From positions 271,160,062 through 271,224,061 of the forward strand of contig CM041779.1 in the NCBI GenBank assembly GCA_023374045.1: DNA of 64,000 nt. Direction: 5' to 3'. Source of the DNA: Limonium bicolor. Taxonomy: Eukaryota; Streptophyta; Magnoliopsida; Caryophyllales; Plumbaginaceae. Of this stretch, positions 35,562-48,388 are shown piece after piece (positions within the stretch are counted from its first letter, which is position 1; every line of letters starts with the position of its first letter). The notes beneath the pieces are model-generated. The model saw only the letters and a program-made list of their open reading frames with translations, was not told where the DNA came from and did no database searches. The position numbers and the translations under genes were made by a program.

Positions 35562-37182
35562 TGCAGACAGGATAATGTGAGTGGTTGGAACTGACGTATT
35601 TAAAACAAATGAAAAAGAAATTAAAAACTTAAAATACCTTACAGGCTGCAAACAAAATCCCGGTCACAGTAGTATAGTACAGTGGAAGCGACCGGATATC
35701 GAACCGTGGGACTAAAGGAATTATCTAATTCCTAAGCTGTGTCACAAAAAGGGGGGATTAATTGGCTTGTTTTTATAAATAAAAAGGAAAGATAAAATAA
35801 ACTGAGTAAAAGGTAAATTAAACGGGACTCTGGGTTCAGGTTTATATAGTCTGCTCTTTTATGCTATGTCTACCGGTTTTATTATAATAGTTTGGCAAAA
35901 TTCATGTTATTATCTTGAGGACTACATCATAGACTCAAAAGAACTCGTTTACCAGAACATGCTCGGTCTAATCCAGATTCGAGCAAAACACATGTAAACG
36001 GATTAAGTATGAGAAATTATATTTGCGTCTGAAAATACTAACTTATTAAATCATAATAAGCTTTCTACAGATTTATGGCTTAATTAACCTGTCTATTTAT
36101 CACGGATCTGATCAAAATAGATTTAGTAAAGCATTTTAATAAATTCATGAAATTTATTAAAAGGCGAGAGATAAGCTTTAATCGTAACAAACTGTATTTA
36201 ATTAAACCGGTAAAAACATAAATATTACATAATTAAACAGACTATAAATTAACCTTCACCCAGAGTATATCCTCTTTAGCCTGGCATATTAACTGGTAAT
36301 ATGTCAGTCAGAGGTTGGACATAATAATAATGTGGTGTGTGGAGGTGCGGATGGTGAATGGAGAAATGAAGAGGAAGAAAGTGGAGAATGTACGTAGGAA
36401 TTTGTATGTGGAATGAGTGATTTAGAGTGTTGAGTTGTGGTGGTCGATGATGTATAATTGATGAAGAACCAGTGGGTTTATATAGAAGAAGAGAAGAAGA
36501 AGAAGACAATGGTGGATGGGATTGAAGGTAGGCAGTGGTAGTAGAAGGATAATATTGTAGGTGTCGTAGATAAGAGACAGGAAATGGAGAAGACGGGGCC
36601 GAAAGTTACAACGCGTGAAATCTGGAATTGGCGCCGCATTTTACACGTGTCCGTGTTTGTGTCCGCGCGACGGACACATATGCGGACGTGAGACGTCCTA
36701 GTTTCTGTCCGCGTACGGACACATTTGTCCTAGCGAGATCTGTTTGTGTCCGTGTTTCTGTCCGCGTACGGACACATATGTCCTAGCGAGATCTGTTTGT
36801 GTCCGCGTTTCTGTCCGCGTAGGACACAATCCCTTGTTTCCTGTCTGCGTTTGCATCCGCGTAAGGACATGAGTTGTCCGCGTTTGTATCCGCGTGGGGG
36901 CTACGCGGACACATGTATTTCATCTCATCTTGTTCTGTAAACTTTGACAGGCTCCAGATTCTTCGTTTGAGCTCCGTTTTTAGATCCGTTTGCGCCTATG
37001 CGTTTGTCTCTTCGTCTTCTTTGCTCCTAGCTTGGTTTTCCTCATGTTTAACCAATAAATCTGTAATATAACAAATAAAATAAACTAGAGGAAAACTAAC
37101 CAAAGTGGAGAAATGAGCAAGAAAAGTGCTATTATAATATATGAAATACACCCATAAAACATGCTCATTTGGACACTTATCA
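35562..37182 (-). mobile_element. Athila-type solo LTR D, 1621 bp
   Basis: In element orientation it starts TGATAAGTGTCCAAATGAGC and ends TTATCCTGTCTGCA. TSD TCTCG at 35557-35561 and 37183-37187. The 3' half matches the LTR of element G (48389-49855) closely, e.g. around 'gttacgattaaagctta', whereas the first part differs. TATA box ctatataaacc at about 36475-36487 (minus). No primer site or interior, so it arose by LTR-LTR recombination. Confidence 0.92.
36646..36914 (-). repeat. GTCCGCG..CGGACAC hairpin array in solo LTR D
   Basis: About eight GTCCGCGT-type words and several opposed CGGACAC words form dyads such as TGTCCGCGTACGGACA, twice within a ~65-bp direct repeat (about 36690-36755 and 36750-36815). 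It lies upstream of the TATA box in element orientation, i.e. in U3. Confidence 0.88.
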
Positions 37183-37187
37183 TCTCG

Positions 37188-37598
37188 TTTTTTTAATTTT
37201 AATGGTTATTAAACCTTCATTAATATTTTATTATAGTTATATATCAACTATAATTTTACAATTTCATTTAACCACTTAAAGTCACGTTTTCGGGTTTTTT
37301 GAAAAACGTGATTTAAAGTTTTGTTTGCGTTTTTACCCACTATATGGATCCGTTTTCTTCGGAAATTTTCCCCACATGTTCTTAGTGTGTATTTAGGGTA
37401 TAAAAATATTTTTATAACCTAGTTAAGGTTATATACCTCCTATGGTTACATAACACGTGTTATCACATTTTGTGACTTTTACGCGTTTTCCTTTTTCTTT
37501 TGGCTTTACTTTCTTCGCCAATATTCCTAAGGACTTAATTAGCCTTCAAAAATTATAATTACATGATTAATTAACACATAAAGGTTTGGGGTATTTCA
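37188..37598 (-). mobile_element. Element B 3' LTR, 5'-end segment
   Basis: Matches 47820-48228 of the 5' LTR and ends in 'ggggtatttca', i.e. TGAAATACCCC in element orientation, against the polypurine tract at 37599. Confidence 0.9.
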
Positions 37599-40298
37599 AT
37601 CTACCCCCTTAAAAGAACTTTGTCCTTAAAGTTCCACAATTCCTATGCATTACTTAATTAGAATACAGGGATTACTTTTGCAACATAAATCTCACATATC
37701 ACAATACACTTGATATAAACAATTAGACTCAAGGGTCTGGATAATGTACACTGCACATAACACACAACATGTCATTGCATGTTTAACAATAAAAAATACT
37801 CTTTTATACTCTCTTCATGGGCTCGGTCCAAAGGCTACAAGACGACTCAATCTTCGAGTCCATATCAAGTAATACACACTGTGATCTCGCAGGTACCGGT
37901 CGCGATGGACACTTATGCTTTCTGGTCCCCGGTCCTTTAGAAGATCAAAACAATCACATACATTTTGTTGTATTCTCCTCATGTCACCGGTCCGAAGACA
38001 AAAGGCTCATACGTCCTCGGCTCGTGAGCGAGACTAAATAACAGAAAATCCTTTTTACGAGGCTAAGTAGAAGAAAATCTTTTATTTGAAAATACCAATT
38101 GAATATCTTTTGTGAAAACGTAATACAACTCCAAGTCCAATTTATGCTAATTGTATCTTTTCTTAACATGATTATTTGTGACCACTTATAGGGAGCTTCA
38201 AGAGTCATCCAACCCTGATGTGATCAGCATCAGTGTTGAACTATCCTTCCACCCCAATTTGTGTTCAGTTTTCCTTGATCGCATACAAATCAAGTTCCAC
38301 CTCCCACTTCAATTTCAAACCAGCAACTAATTCAAACATTTTCCATTTTCTATCTTTTAATCCTTTTAGTGATAATCACACCATCAAATAGTTCAATTAT
38401 TTCCATTGCCTATCTTTTTAATCATTCTAGTCATAATCAGAAGGCAATACATCTCCAAAGGATGGAACTCTGTCGATCAATAATTCTCAATTCGCCTCTA
38501 ATCAACTTACCTAGGGAATCCAATTCTCACTAGGTTCTTTATCAGTTTCATACTTATTCATACATCACAATACTATATATATTTTGATCAAAATCACAAT
38601 ACACAATACCCTATTTGGTCTCAAATAAACATGTACTATCGGGGTTTTAGTTCCCAAGAGTTTCTCTACTCCCTTACACTTGTACTCTCACACCAAGGTT
38701 AACAAGGTAGGTATGTTTTACATAAATGGTATTCGCATCACCTGTGTGCAATGACCATAATTATACTTATGAGTGAATACATATGTTGATATAAAATACA
38801 CATCAAGCATTAAAACAATTTCTTTATGGTATGCACACCATAGTTCATGTACACTTGTACGTAAACATACGCTAAGCGATTTTTCACTCTACCCCCCTTA
38901 GAAGGGATTACACCCATGTAATCTATCACTGGACATTGCTTTAAAATGTTTTGTCGTCATGAAGTGTTTTAACTTCCACACGGTCTATTTTATAATGCAA
39001 TCTGGTTAGAGGATCTTAACCATATTGGCGGTTTAGTCCCTGAACCAAGAATTCTCATTGGAATTTGTTTAACTCATAACCGGTTTGGTTCTAGCCTAAG
39101 AGGCTTCAAGGCATATTCAATTTTGAATCGTGGGCCCACTAGCTTCTGCTGCACGACCCTGATAACTTTAGAGCTTAGTTCACCCTTTTATTATTCTTAA
39201 TGTATTGTACATCTCCCATTTATCCCTTTTATATTGGGAATAACGGTTTCCCAACCGACGCGTGGTATTTCTTACCGTATGTGAACTCGATGAGTTATAG
39301 ATTTTCTATTCCATTCTCTATTGTGTATCTCTGTGTTTATTCAGTTTGTCTTTCCGACTTACTGTCAGTTGAGGTCGAGCTACTACCAAATATGTAGTGC
39401 TCCCTCTATTGTTTCCAACACTTGAGGTATATTATATACCTATATTTGGTATTCAGTGCTACATAGTCGCTTATTCCTAATCATGCGTCCTTATTTGGTT
39501 CTATACAAGTATTCGTTCATTTGTACGACCTTGCATTTCCTATGCATCGGTCCTTATAGCGTTTATAAGTTTCTTTCCTCCTTTGTTGCGGTGGGGTTCA
39601 ACTACTGTGACGGTTGGTATTTCCAACGGTTTTGTTTCTAGGTCTACACTTAACTGACTTGCGTCATATTCACGGGTGTGTTTGCACGACTTCTGTATCC
39701 AGTACGGGTTGGTTATTTAGCAATCAGGTACTATTGTCTCAAGGCTTATTACTTCTGTTATCAAACTGATCCTCTAGGGATACACTTCCAGTTCCTTATG
39801 CAATTGCAATAGGAATACAAACCGCGTTCCTATGAGATCTTTGTCACATAGTACAGGCTACTGACTTTACTGCCCAGTCTATTTACCATCATTTACCTTG
39901 CATCTACACTGAGTCTAACCCATAATTCTGCTTGTTCTCCTTACCATTTACATATAATGGTCGCATGTTGCACACCATGTTCTTATTCCTTATACAGTAC
40001 TGATTTACATGGCATCCCCTATTACGTTAGCTTCCGCTCATGTACTTACGTCATTCATACTACGACTCGCCACTTACTTGGCTGATTACTGAATATACTA
40101 TCCTTTATATCTTTATGCTCCTTGAGCGTTGCTCACTCTACAGTCCGCATTGTACACCTATTGTGTTGGCTTCTAAACCTGACTACCGTTTCGGTTTTGC
40201 TCATTGCTATAAAGCTTCTCTCATATGCTAGTCTTGGAAATCTCCACATACTCAAGCTTCGATTTATCAGATGAACAACTGAGGTGTCCTCTTTTATC

Positions 40299-41079
40299 TA
40301 GGGGTGAGCATTTGGATAATTCGGTTAACCGAAATCCAATTATAAAAAAAAATTGGATTTCGGTAAATTCGGTTTTTAACCGATTTATCCAAATTTTGAT
40401 CAAAACCAAATTAACCGAAATCCAAATTATCCAAAATCCAAAAAAATTTTAACTTCAAAACCGAAAACCGAACTGAAATCCAAAATTTCCTTCAGTTCGG
40501 ATGTCAATTAACCGAATTTAAAAAAAACTGAAAACCGATTTTATAAATCGGATTTCAGTTAACCAAACACATTTTTTAGTTTCATGTTGATCATTAGCAG
40601 CAGTAATAACCATAAGCTGCTAGAAAATTGTGAATTCTCTAGTTTCCAATTCATCACAGTAGGTACAGAAAGAACTCACTCAAACATTAGACTAGTTACA
40701 TCAAACTAGGGGTGAGCAGCGATGAACAATCTTCCAATACAACCAGTTATATATAATTAATTTGACGAAAAAAGAATAGTATGACATTATATAATTGAAG
40801 GATTGGAGCAATATACGAGATAACGTTTTGAATTTTAACGTTCTGTTTGTCATGTTTAAAGAGTATTAACTATTAAGGAAATTTAGGGATTTTCTTTTAA
40901 AAAAAGTTAGGATAATTCGGTTAACCGAATTTTACAGGGTTAAAACCGAATTATCATTCGGATATACGAATAACCGAAATTTTAATTCGGTTTTAAAATT
41001 CGGTTAAAAATCCAAAAAAAAATCGGATAATTTGGATTTTGGATAAATCCAAATTATCCAATCCAAATGCTCACCCCTA
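40299..41079. mobile_element. hAT-type MITE, 781 bp
   Basis: Terminal inverted repeat TAGGGGTGAGCATTTGGAT at both ends and an 8-bp TSD CTTTTATC at 40291-40298 and 41080-41087, as expected for hAT. The interior is full of GGTTAACCGAAAT/ATTTCGGTTAA words that would fold into a long hairpin. A second TAGGGGTGAGCA occurs internally near 40708. Non-coding. Confidence 0.95.
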
Positions 41080-43970
41080 CTTTTATCATTACAAGTTAAA
41101 TGGGATACCCTTAGGAAATTTCTAGGTATTTGGGTCCCGTTCTACGTACAATTATTGTATTTTAATAGGTGAAAGCCTTTTCTGAAGGGTCCGCATTTGC
41201 ACCTCTCCAAAGCCTCACAAACAATGAGAGGTTTCCCTACCCTTATAAGGTGTGGTTCGTTCTCCGCTCTATTCACTCATATAACACAATCTCTTCTCTT
41301 ACTGGTGCCATTTCCGGCAATTCTCCTTATGACTTAATTTAGGTTTTGTAACTGTTTGGATTTACACATTGCATTTGGTTCACGGCTTATTAGGAGCCAC
41401 GTTGCCTCAAGCACTGCTTGTTGCAGGCTGTTTACACAAGTTCTTACTTTTCCGTATACCATTAAATGGTTTGGAGGTTACACTGGGCTCCATGACAAGG
41501 TTGTAGCATCATGCTTCCTTTCATGGGGGCCCGTTAGATAATATCAGGTTGCTCTTTAGGCAATTTAGGGTATCTCCTGTTAAGTGGATTACCCTTCGGT
41601 GTATAAACTGGGTATTTGTTTCAACTCTTGTGTTCTTGTCACAATATTTCGTTCAACTGTTGTTGACTCAGACACCTTTTTCAGGGTTATTTCTGGGTGC
41701 TGTTAAGTTACGCCATTTCATCTGGCTTTATCTAGGAGTGTGTACAGTTATTACACCGCCTTGCGGTACTGTATTTCAAACTGTCCCGTTCAGGGCTATG
41801 ATGTCTCCCGATCTCGGGTAGGTCATTGAAGCTTCCGTCTTTGCGTTCTTGGCCGGGTTTAATATCCTCTTTCATGAAGCTCGATATTTCCCAGTAGTCT
41901 TGGTGATTGTTTATGGGAATTTCCGTCCCATTCATTGAACATCGACACACCACTGATAAGCATTGCCTTGCCCTTTTTAGGTTGGTATACATTTTAGCAA
42001 TCATATGTTTCCTTGAGTTTCTTGAGACATGTCAATTGTCTGTACTTATTAGTCAGTGCACTTCGCACTTCCTGACTCTTAATCATTTTCCTGAAATGAA
42101 TTCACTAATTCCTTTAGTCTCATTAACTTAACTGAATCCTTTACTTCAATCGTTCGATGGTCTGAATTTTTTACTGCTGACCGTAGTACGGAGTCGACTA
42201 CTTCCCGTGTTCGTTACACTACTTGTATACATATGTGGGGCACCTTACTGATACATTACTACATACCTGACTAACTCATGAATGAGTCTGTCAGGCCCGC
42301 AAGCTCCTCTGGAGTGCGGTCGTCCCACATTTCATTTTCGTACACTCCTAGTGTCCGTCACACGCCTATGTGAAGTATTCTTTGTCAACTCCTCTTATAT
42401 CGTCCTATGATAATGCATATTTGGTGCTTCCCGAACTTAATCAAGGGAGATTCAACTACTGTGCTCTTAGGTATGTTCTACCTTCTTTTGTATTTAGTAT
42501 GGGTTTTGTCTTCTCCTTCGAGTTGATACCCTCGGGTTATCCGATTGTCGTCAGGTTGTTCGAAAGTGAAGTGGGTATAACTTACTACTGTGTGGCGCTG
42601 AGGCCGGTGTAGGTCTTCTGGTTTTGGTTTCAAAGAAAATCTGAAGTTTGATAGAAGTTTGAGCTTAAAGAAGATTCGAAATGAATATGAGTTTAGGAGA
42701 AAATTTGGAGTGAAAGAGGGATTGAAATAAATCTGAGTTTAAAATAAAAGTTGGGTTTAAAAGAAAATTCTTCATGGTATTCAAAATGTCTTCACGCCTT
42801 GACCGAGTCTAGCTTCTCGCTGACTGGTATATCCATATACAAGGGTTAGGCTATTAAGCCCTTCCAAGATTTCACTCCTCAGTTCTTAGGATTCGTGATC
42901 CCATAATTACTTAATTCACCATCATGGTACTTTACCAAGCACTTCCAAATCGTTAGAAGTTTCTCCGAGTAGCCCTGTTACAGTAGCACTTGCCATGGCA
43001 AGTGCGCCATGCCGGTTGGCTATCGGTTCAACACATACCGGTTGCGGTATTGTTTCCCGGTTGCGGTATTGTTTCTGCCTGCACCGTATTAGGTAGTCTT
43101 GTTGGCACTTCCTTGGATCTTTTAGTCTTGATAATAAATCTTCTGAGCGACTCTCATTGGTCTTGACATGGTAATCATAAATTAGAGTGACTCTTCACTC
43201 TCAGAGGCCCCTATACGTTTAGCTCTGTGTCATTCCTTATTGCCCGTCTCCACACTTTTACTGTGGTTACCGAGGCTTGATTCTTGTTTAGGCACTACTT
43301 AGTAGTCCTATTGGTGTATGTTACGTAAATATTTTCGTAGTCGTCTAGGCTTGTCAATCAGGATTGTAATCCCTTGGACGTGTAGGTTTGGAGTTACCCA
43401 CTTCTGACTAGTTCCTTAGTCAGTTAATGTACCGTTGGTGGTATTGTCTAACAACTGCGGTCCCGTAGACATGTGTCTCGGGTTTTGTTACTTCTCCATT
43501 TTCCGCTTCTTTGCACAGTTAGTGCTTTCATTCTTACTGGCCGGGCCGGGCTCCCTCGACTACTAGGCATGTCAACCCAGGCTACCGGAAATTTCATTCT
43601 CCTATGGGTAGGATTTACAATCTTCCGCTATTAAGTGTGGGTAATGTTGTTCAAACGAGAACCATCTCCAGAAGTTCCACTTCTTGGAATCTACCGTATG
43701 ATAGGTTCTTTTTCTTATTTAGAAATTTTACATAACTGCCAGATCGGGTTTTCCCGAGTATGAGAGGATTTTCCATCTCTCTGGCATTCTTTTCCGAATT
43801 ATAAAACAGGGGATGTGGAGGGCGGGAAGGATATTGTAGGTATCCAGTACACACTGGTAACTCCTAACTAGCATATCTCTCACGCTACCACTCAACCCTT
43901 AAACCCAAGTCTTTAATTCTAACTCGGTACTCCCTAAGCTCGGTAACTCCAGTCAACAGAGCGATACTTC

Positions 43971-43982
43971 GCTCTGATACCA
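43971..43982 (-). other. Primer binding site of element B
   Basis: GCTCTGATACCA on the plus strand, complementary to initiator-Met tRNA in element orientation, 5 bp from the 5' LTR end at 43988. Confidence 0.9.
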
Positions 43983-43987
43983 CTTTT

Positions 43988-46900
43988 TGTAACACCCCAA
44001 CTATAAACTCCATACTTAACGACTAATTGCAGCAGTAATTCAACACAACACTTAACTTAATCATTGGGTGTTACACGCTGTTAGCCACCCACGTGGCTAA
44101 CAAGGCTATTACTTACAAAACGTACCGGTCTGATGGACCAGATTCCCGAGCATTTATACATTACAATCCATTCCCTTTTAAAACCGAGTCAAACACATTA
44201 CATTCCAAACTGTACCGAGTCTAATACATTCTATTGCCGATATCAATATTCGGTCTTACACCACTTACAATACATAAGCAAATTTAAAATAACTACCCAT
44301 GCCAAGAAGCTATCCTCGTCCTACTCTCGAACGGCTACCAACTCCAACGTACCTGAAATGTAATGGGTGGCCCCAAACGGGCTCAGCACCTTTGCTGGCA
44401 TGGTAATCGTGCAGCCCGCATACTACCGGGTCATGCACAACTAATTGTCGTCTGAGCATGCAGTTGATTATATTTAAATCATGCATGAAGAAATATAAAC
44501 ACAATACAATCAACAGGTAATCAACACTGAAATACATTCATCAAGTATAACACATTAACATTTATAGAATCACATTATTTGGTCTTTAGACCATGAGGGC
44601 TTTTACTTCAAAAGCTTAATTCTTATTGGTTAACACTTATCCATTTTGTTCGAGCTATAACCCTCTACTTCTCATACATAAACTTGGTATTGTTTTCGAT
44701 AATCACATACACGTACATCTCAACATTCGTCACACAACAATACACATACAACTTAACTCCGGAACGGGTCTCGTGAGGGACCGGGGTAAGAGATTAGTCA
44801 ACTTTTATAGAGCCTAGAGGACGATTGGTCCTCACGTCAAGCTCGATACATAACACATTGTCATTCTGTTTATCGAACGAATAACTTACACAAGGTGTGT
44901 CGGATCTAGAGGACCCAAGCACACCGTACACAAATCCCCCTAACCCCGAGCATAAGTCAAGGCAGGAGAGCCAGCTATAGGCTCGTGGGAGATTGAATTC
45001 CAAGAAGGAAAACAACCATACACGGGAGAGAGTTGAAACTGATATAGATATCAACTCCCATACATACGCGCGCGACCGGAACTACCGGATTCCTCACCCC
45101 CCAAGTTATACATTGGTTGGAAGCTCCCTCCATGGGACTTATCACATCATATCACATTACATTATGGTTATCCAATTCCAGTTACACACTCAAGGGAGGT
45201 ACACACATTTACACACAATAATAATACGCAATTAACACATGAATAGCCGTAGTTAGAACGTTCCCGTAGGTTGGGACGTTAAATCTGAATACCGATCTCT
45301 TATGTGATCCTACAATCGGTTAGCTACGGTTTAGCACATACTCGAGGTTAAACGGTATCGGGGACAAACACGGCACATAAATGAATTACTGTAAACTCAT
45401 TACATGCTTAGTCTTATAAATTCGTAAACATCCAGAAAAACAAGTTGGCATACAAGCCGGTGTAACCTGGTAGAACATAGGTTGCAAGAAAACCATACAT
45501 GTCACCGAGGATTTACTCTAACGTGTCATCTCACGCTCTTCAGGTAATTCCCGAACAACTAGTATTATTTCAAATGTTTCTATTAACATCAAGATCTTAC
45601 GTTATGTAAACTACTATTACTCCTGTACTTAACCCCGTTGTCCCGTTGTCTTATTTTTACTCATATGGTTTTAAGTTTCAACTTCCACATTCTTTCTACA
45701 CTTGTTTATACCCCTAATGACCTTTACATGTCATTAAACAAGTCTTAATTATCATCTAAAACCATCATCAATCAATTCCCCATCGTTAGGTTGCTTAAAA
45801 TCACATTCTGGGTCTAGACTGGTTCGGGTTTGTGTCCGGGGTTGCAAACCCGGACCTATCCCGGAATTCACATTCTGCCATGTTTTTTACACTGGTCCAG
45901 GTTTGTGACGGGGTTACAAACCCGGACCAACCCCTGAGACAAGTTTCTAGCTAATTTTTGAGGTGGGCCGGGTTTGTGTACCTATTTACAAACCCGACCA
46001 AGTCCGGAACTGTAAAATTTGACAGTTTTTGAAATCTAATCGCACCTTAACTCTCACCCAATCGTTTCCTAATCATTCCACATTTTCCAACCATGTTATA
46101 ACACCTTAAACATGCTCTAAACCTCCTTAAATCATTGATCAAACTTTTACCCAACTCTTGCTTAATTCTACAATTTTGCACTCTCATTTCTCATTCTCTA
46201 CACATCATGCACATCAGTGCACTCTCCAACCATTCCCATGATAGCTTTCAACCTTCTCCTAACCATTTGACCATACTACATTCATTCCTAGTCTTTTGCA
46301 CTCTCAATACCTAAGTCACACACCATTTACAAGGTCAAGCACACTAAGCTCTTTCCTAAAATTTTAAACCACCAAGAACATCAACTTTGCTACAGATTTT
46401 TACACCACTCTATTTACTTCTCCAACTAACACCCCAAGGTGCTTAGCTACTCCAATTAGTCTCTCCATACACCTAGTTGGCCCTAGGTAGCATCAACTCA
46501 CCAAGTCACCTAAATCTCTTAGCTTTCTACAGAAAATTTGTCTTAACTTCGTTACTATACTTACACATCCACAATTTCATCACCTCCATCACCTGGACCA
46601 AAACATTCCCAATTCATCACCCATTCACATAAATCAAACTCAACTAGCCAAATCCATAATGGATTCTACCAGCACACAAGGTTCAACACATTTACATAAA
46701 CCTTCACAAAAAACTTCAACTTAAATACCTTGGCACTTAGGCCCTTAATTCAAAACACAACTCACCATTACACCAAACACTAAACATCATTACAAAATTT
46801 CCTCTTATATTCACTCAACACATTTCCAACACAATTTTTGATTAATTCATTTAAATTACCCAACCCAATATTCTAAAACAAATCAAGGTAGTCATTAAGG

Positions 46901-48228
46901 TGAATTGTTTACCTTAATCTTCCAAGTTATCTTTTTCTCTCCTCCTCTTCTTCCTCATGTCATTTTTCGGCCAAGGAAGCAATGCACCCTTGCTAACCTC
47001 TAGCCAATATTCAAATGGGGCAATGAGTACTAATTATCATACCTAGATTCATGAACTAATCTAGTATACAAGAGGAAAATGCTTAGAGCACATAATTTAG
47101 GGTATTACCTTGTAACCCTAGACTTGAGTTTTGGTCAATCAACATAGCAAGGCTCCAGCTGCTAATTTGAATGATAAAACCAAGCTAGAATGGGAGCAAC
47201 AATGGAGGTTCAAAGCTGGGTAAATTGGTCAAGCTAGGAAATGGAGAAAAGATGAGTATTTTTGGATTTTCTTACCTTGGAACAAAGAGGATGTAGCCTA
47301 GCTCAAGAAAATGTGATTTCCTATTCAAATGGGCTATACCCATGGTGGTAAACTTTGAGCTTTTGGAATTTTGTAAAGAGCACTAGGTAGCTCTTGATGA
47401 GGGGAGCTCAAATATGTAATTTATTTTTGATTTGGAGCATGGAGTTGGCTTGAGCAAGCAAAGAAAAGAGGGAAGCCATTGTTGGAGCTTCAAAATCATT
47501 AGAGAAGGAGGAGGAAGAAGAAGAGAGCAGAGTGGGTCTGGGTAGGAGGGAAAAAACGTGCGTGAGGGGGAGGAAATGAGAGTGAGAGGAGAGAAAAGAT
47601 AAAAGTGGTATATGTACTTTTTCACTTTATGTTTTTGTTTTATTTCAACCAATAGAAAACTAGCTAGTTTATTAGTAGAGAGGGGAGCTGAGTTACATAA
47701 AAAATCGGCCCCACTGTTATTTAAGTAAGGGCGTTTCTATCTTTTCGCAAGAAACACTCGTTAAATTTCCCAGTTTGGCATTATTCATTAATCGGCCCAT
47801 TTTCTGGATTTTTCTCGTTTCTTTATTTTAATGGTTCTTAAACCATCATTAATGTTTTATTATAGTTATATGATCAACTATAATTTTTTCTAGTTCATTT
47901 AACCACTTAAAGTCACGTTTTCGGGTTTTCTTGAAAAACGTGATTTAAAGCTTCATTTGCGTTTTTACCCCACTATATGGATCCGTTTTCTTCAGGAATT
48001 TTTACCACTTGTTCTTAGTGTGTATTTAGGGTATAAAATATATTTATAACCCTAGTTAAGGTAATATACCTCCTATGGTTACATAACACGCGTTTTCACA
48101 TTTGTGACTTTTACGCGTTTTCCATTTTCTTTTGGCTTTACTTTCTTCTCCAATATTCCTAAGGACTTAATTAGCCTTAGAAAATTATAATTACATGATT
48201 AATTAACACAAAGGTTTGGGATATTTCA
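43988..48228 (-). mobile_element. 5' LTR of element B, 4241 bp
   Basis: Uninterrupted copy that allows the broken 3' LTR to be reassembled (about 4266 bp without insertions). It contains the G-box dyad (44080-44101), the hairpin near 44370, the three-unit array at 45819-46007 and a CT-rich leader near 47500-47600. Differences from the 3' LTR are scattered substitutions and small indels, so the insertion is older than C or H. Confidence 0.92.
45819..46007 (-). repeat. Three hairpins with ACAAACCCGGACC arms in element B 5' LTR
   Basis: Unit 1 'ggttcgggtttgtgtccgg' facing 'gcaaacccggacc', unit 2 'ggtccaggtttgtgac' facing 'acaaacccggacc', unit 3 'gggccgggtttgtgtac' facing 'acaaacccgacc'. The units are better preserved than in the 3' LTR. 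Confidence 0.88.
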
Positions 48229-48233
48229 CACAA

Positions 48234-48388
48234 ACAGGGTTTTATCAACTTCACCTCTTGTGAAACCATTCCCAATAGGTAGGACGATGTCGTTCATACT
48301 ATGGTCGTGGAGCTTGCTTCACACGTAGAGAGCTTTCAAGCTTGAAGACCATGTCACCACTCTTTTGTCCTAAAATCCTGAAGGTTTT
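48234..48388 (-). pseudogene. Ty1/copia pol F, RT segment on the far side of element B
   Basis: On the minus strand it reads, with frameshifts, MVFKLESSLRVKQAPR, YERLSSYLLGNGFTRG, EVDKTLF: the copia RT block that normally reads VFKLxKALYGLKQAPRAWYERL. It joins directly to 20545 when element B and one CACAA are removed. Its upstream end is cut by the Athila LTR at 48389. Confidence 0.85.

Larger units (their letters stand above)
37599..43987 (-). pseudogene. Element B interior: decayed Ty3/gypsy gag-pol region
   Basis: In element orientation it begins with primer site TGGTATCAGAGC (43971-43982) and ends with a GTTCTTTTAAGGGGG polypurine tract. It is collinear with the interior of H (56185-61390): for example, the segment near 43750 shares the words 'cccgatctggcagtta' and 'gccagagaga' with 56370-56440. 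It has no ORF above about 90 codons, and only fossil pol is suspected. A hAT MITE interrupts it at 40299-41079. Both B and H being coding-dead suggests a non-autonomous lineage moved by a partner. Confidence 0.8.
20551..48228 (-). mobile_element. Composite Ty3/gypsy (Tekay-like) element B, carrying nested insertions
   Basis: Full element on the minus strand: 5' LTR 43988-48228, primer site 43971-43982, interior 37599-43987, polypurine tract about 37599-37615, 3' LTR 20551-37598 interrupted by element C and solo LTR D. The 5-bp target-site duplication CACAA is at 20546-20550 and 48229-48233. Removing B joins the RT sequence of copia F (LLGNGFTRGEVDKTLF before, NHDADFLIVLVYVDN after). Without insertions it would be about 14.9 kb including the hAT MITE. 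There is no intact coding region. LTR starts TGAAATACCCC and ends GTTACA in element orientation. Confidence 0.9.
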
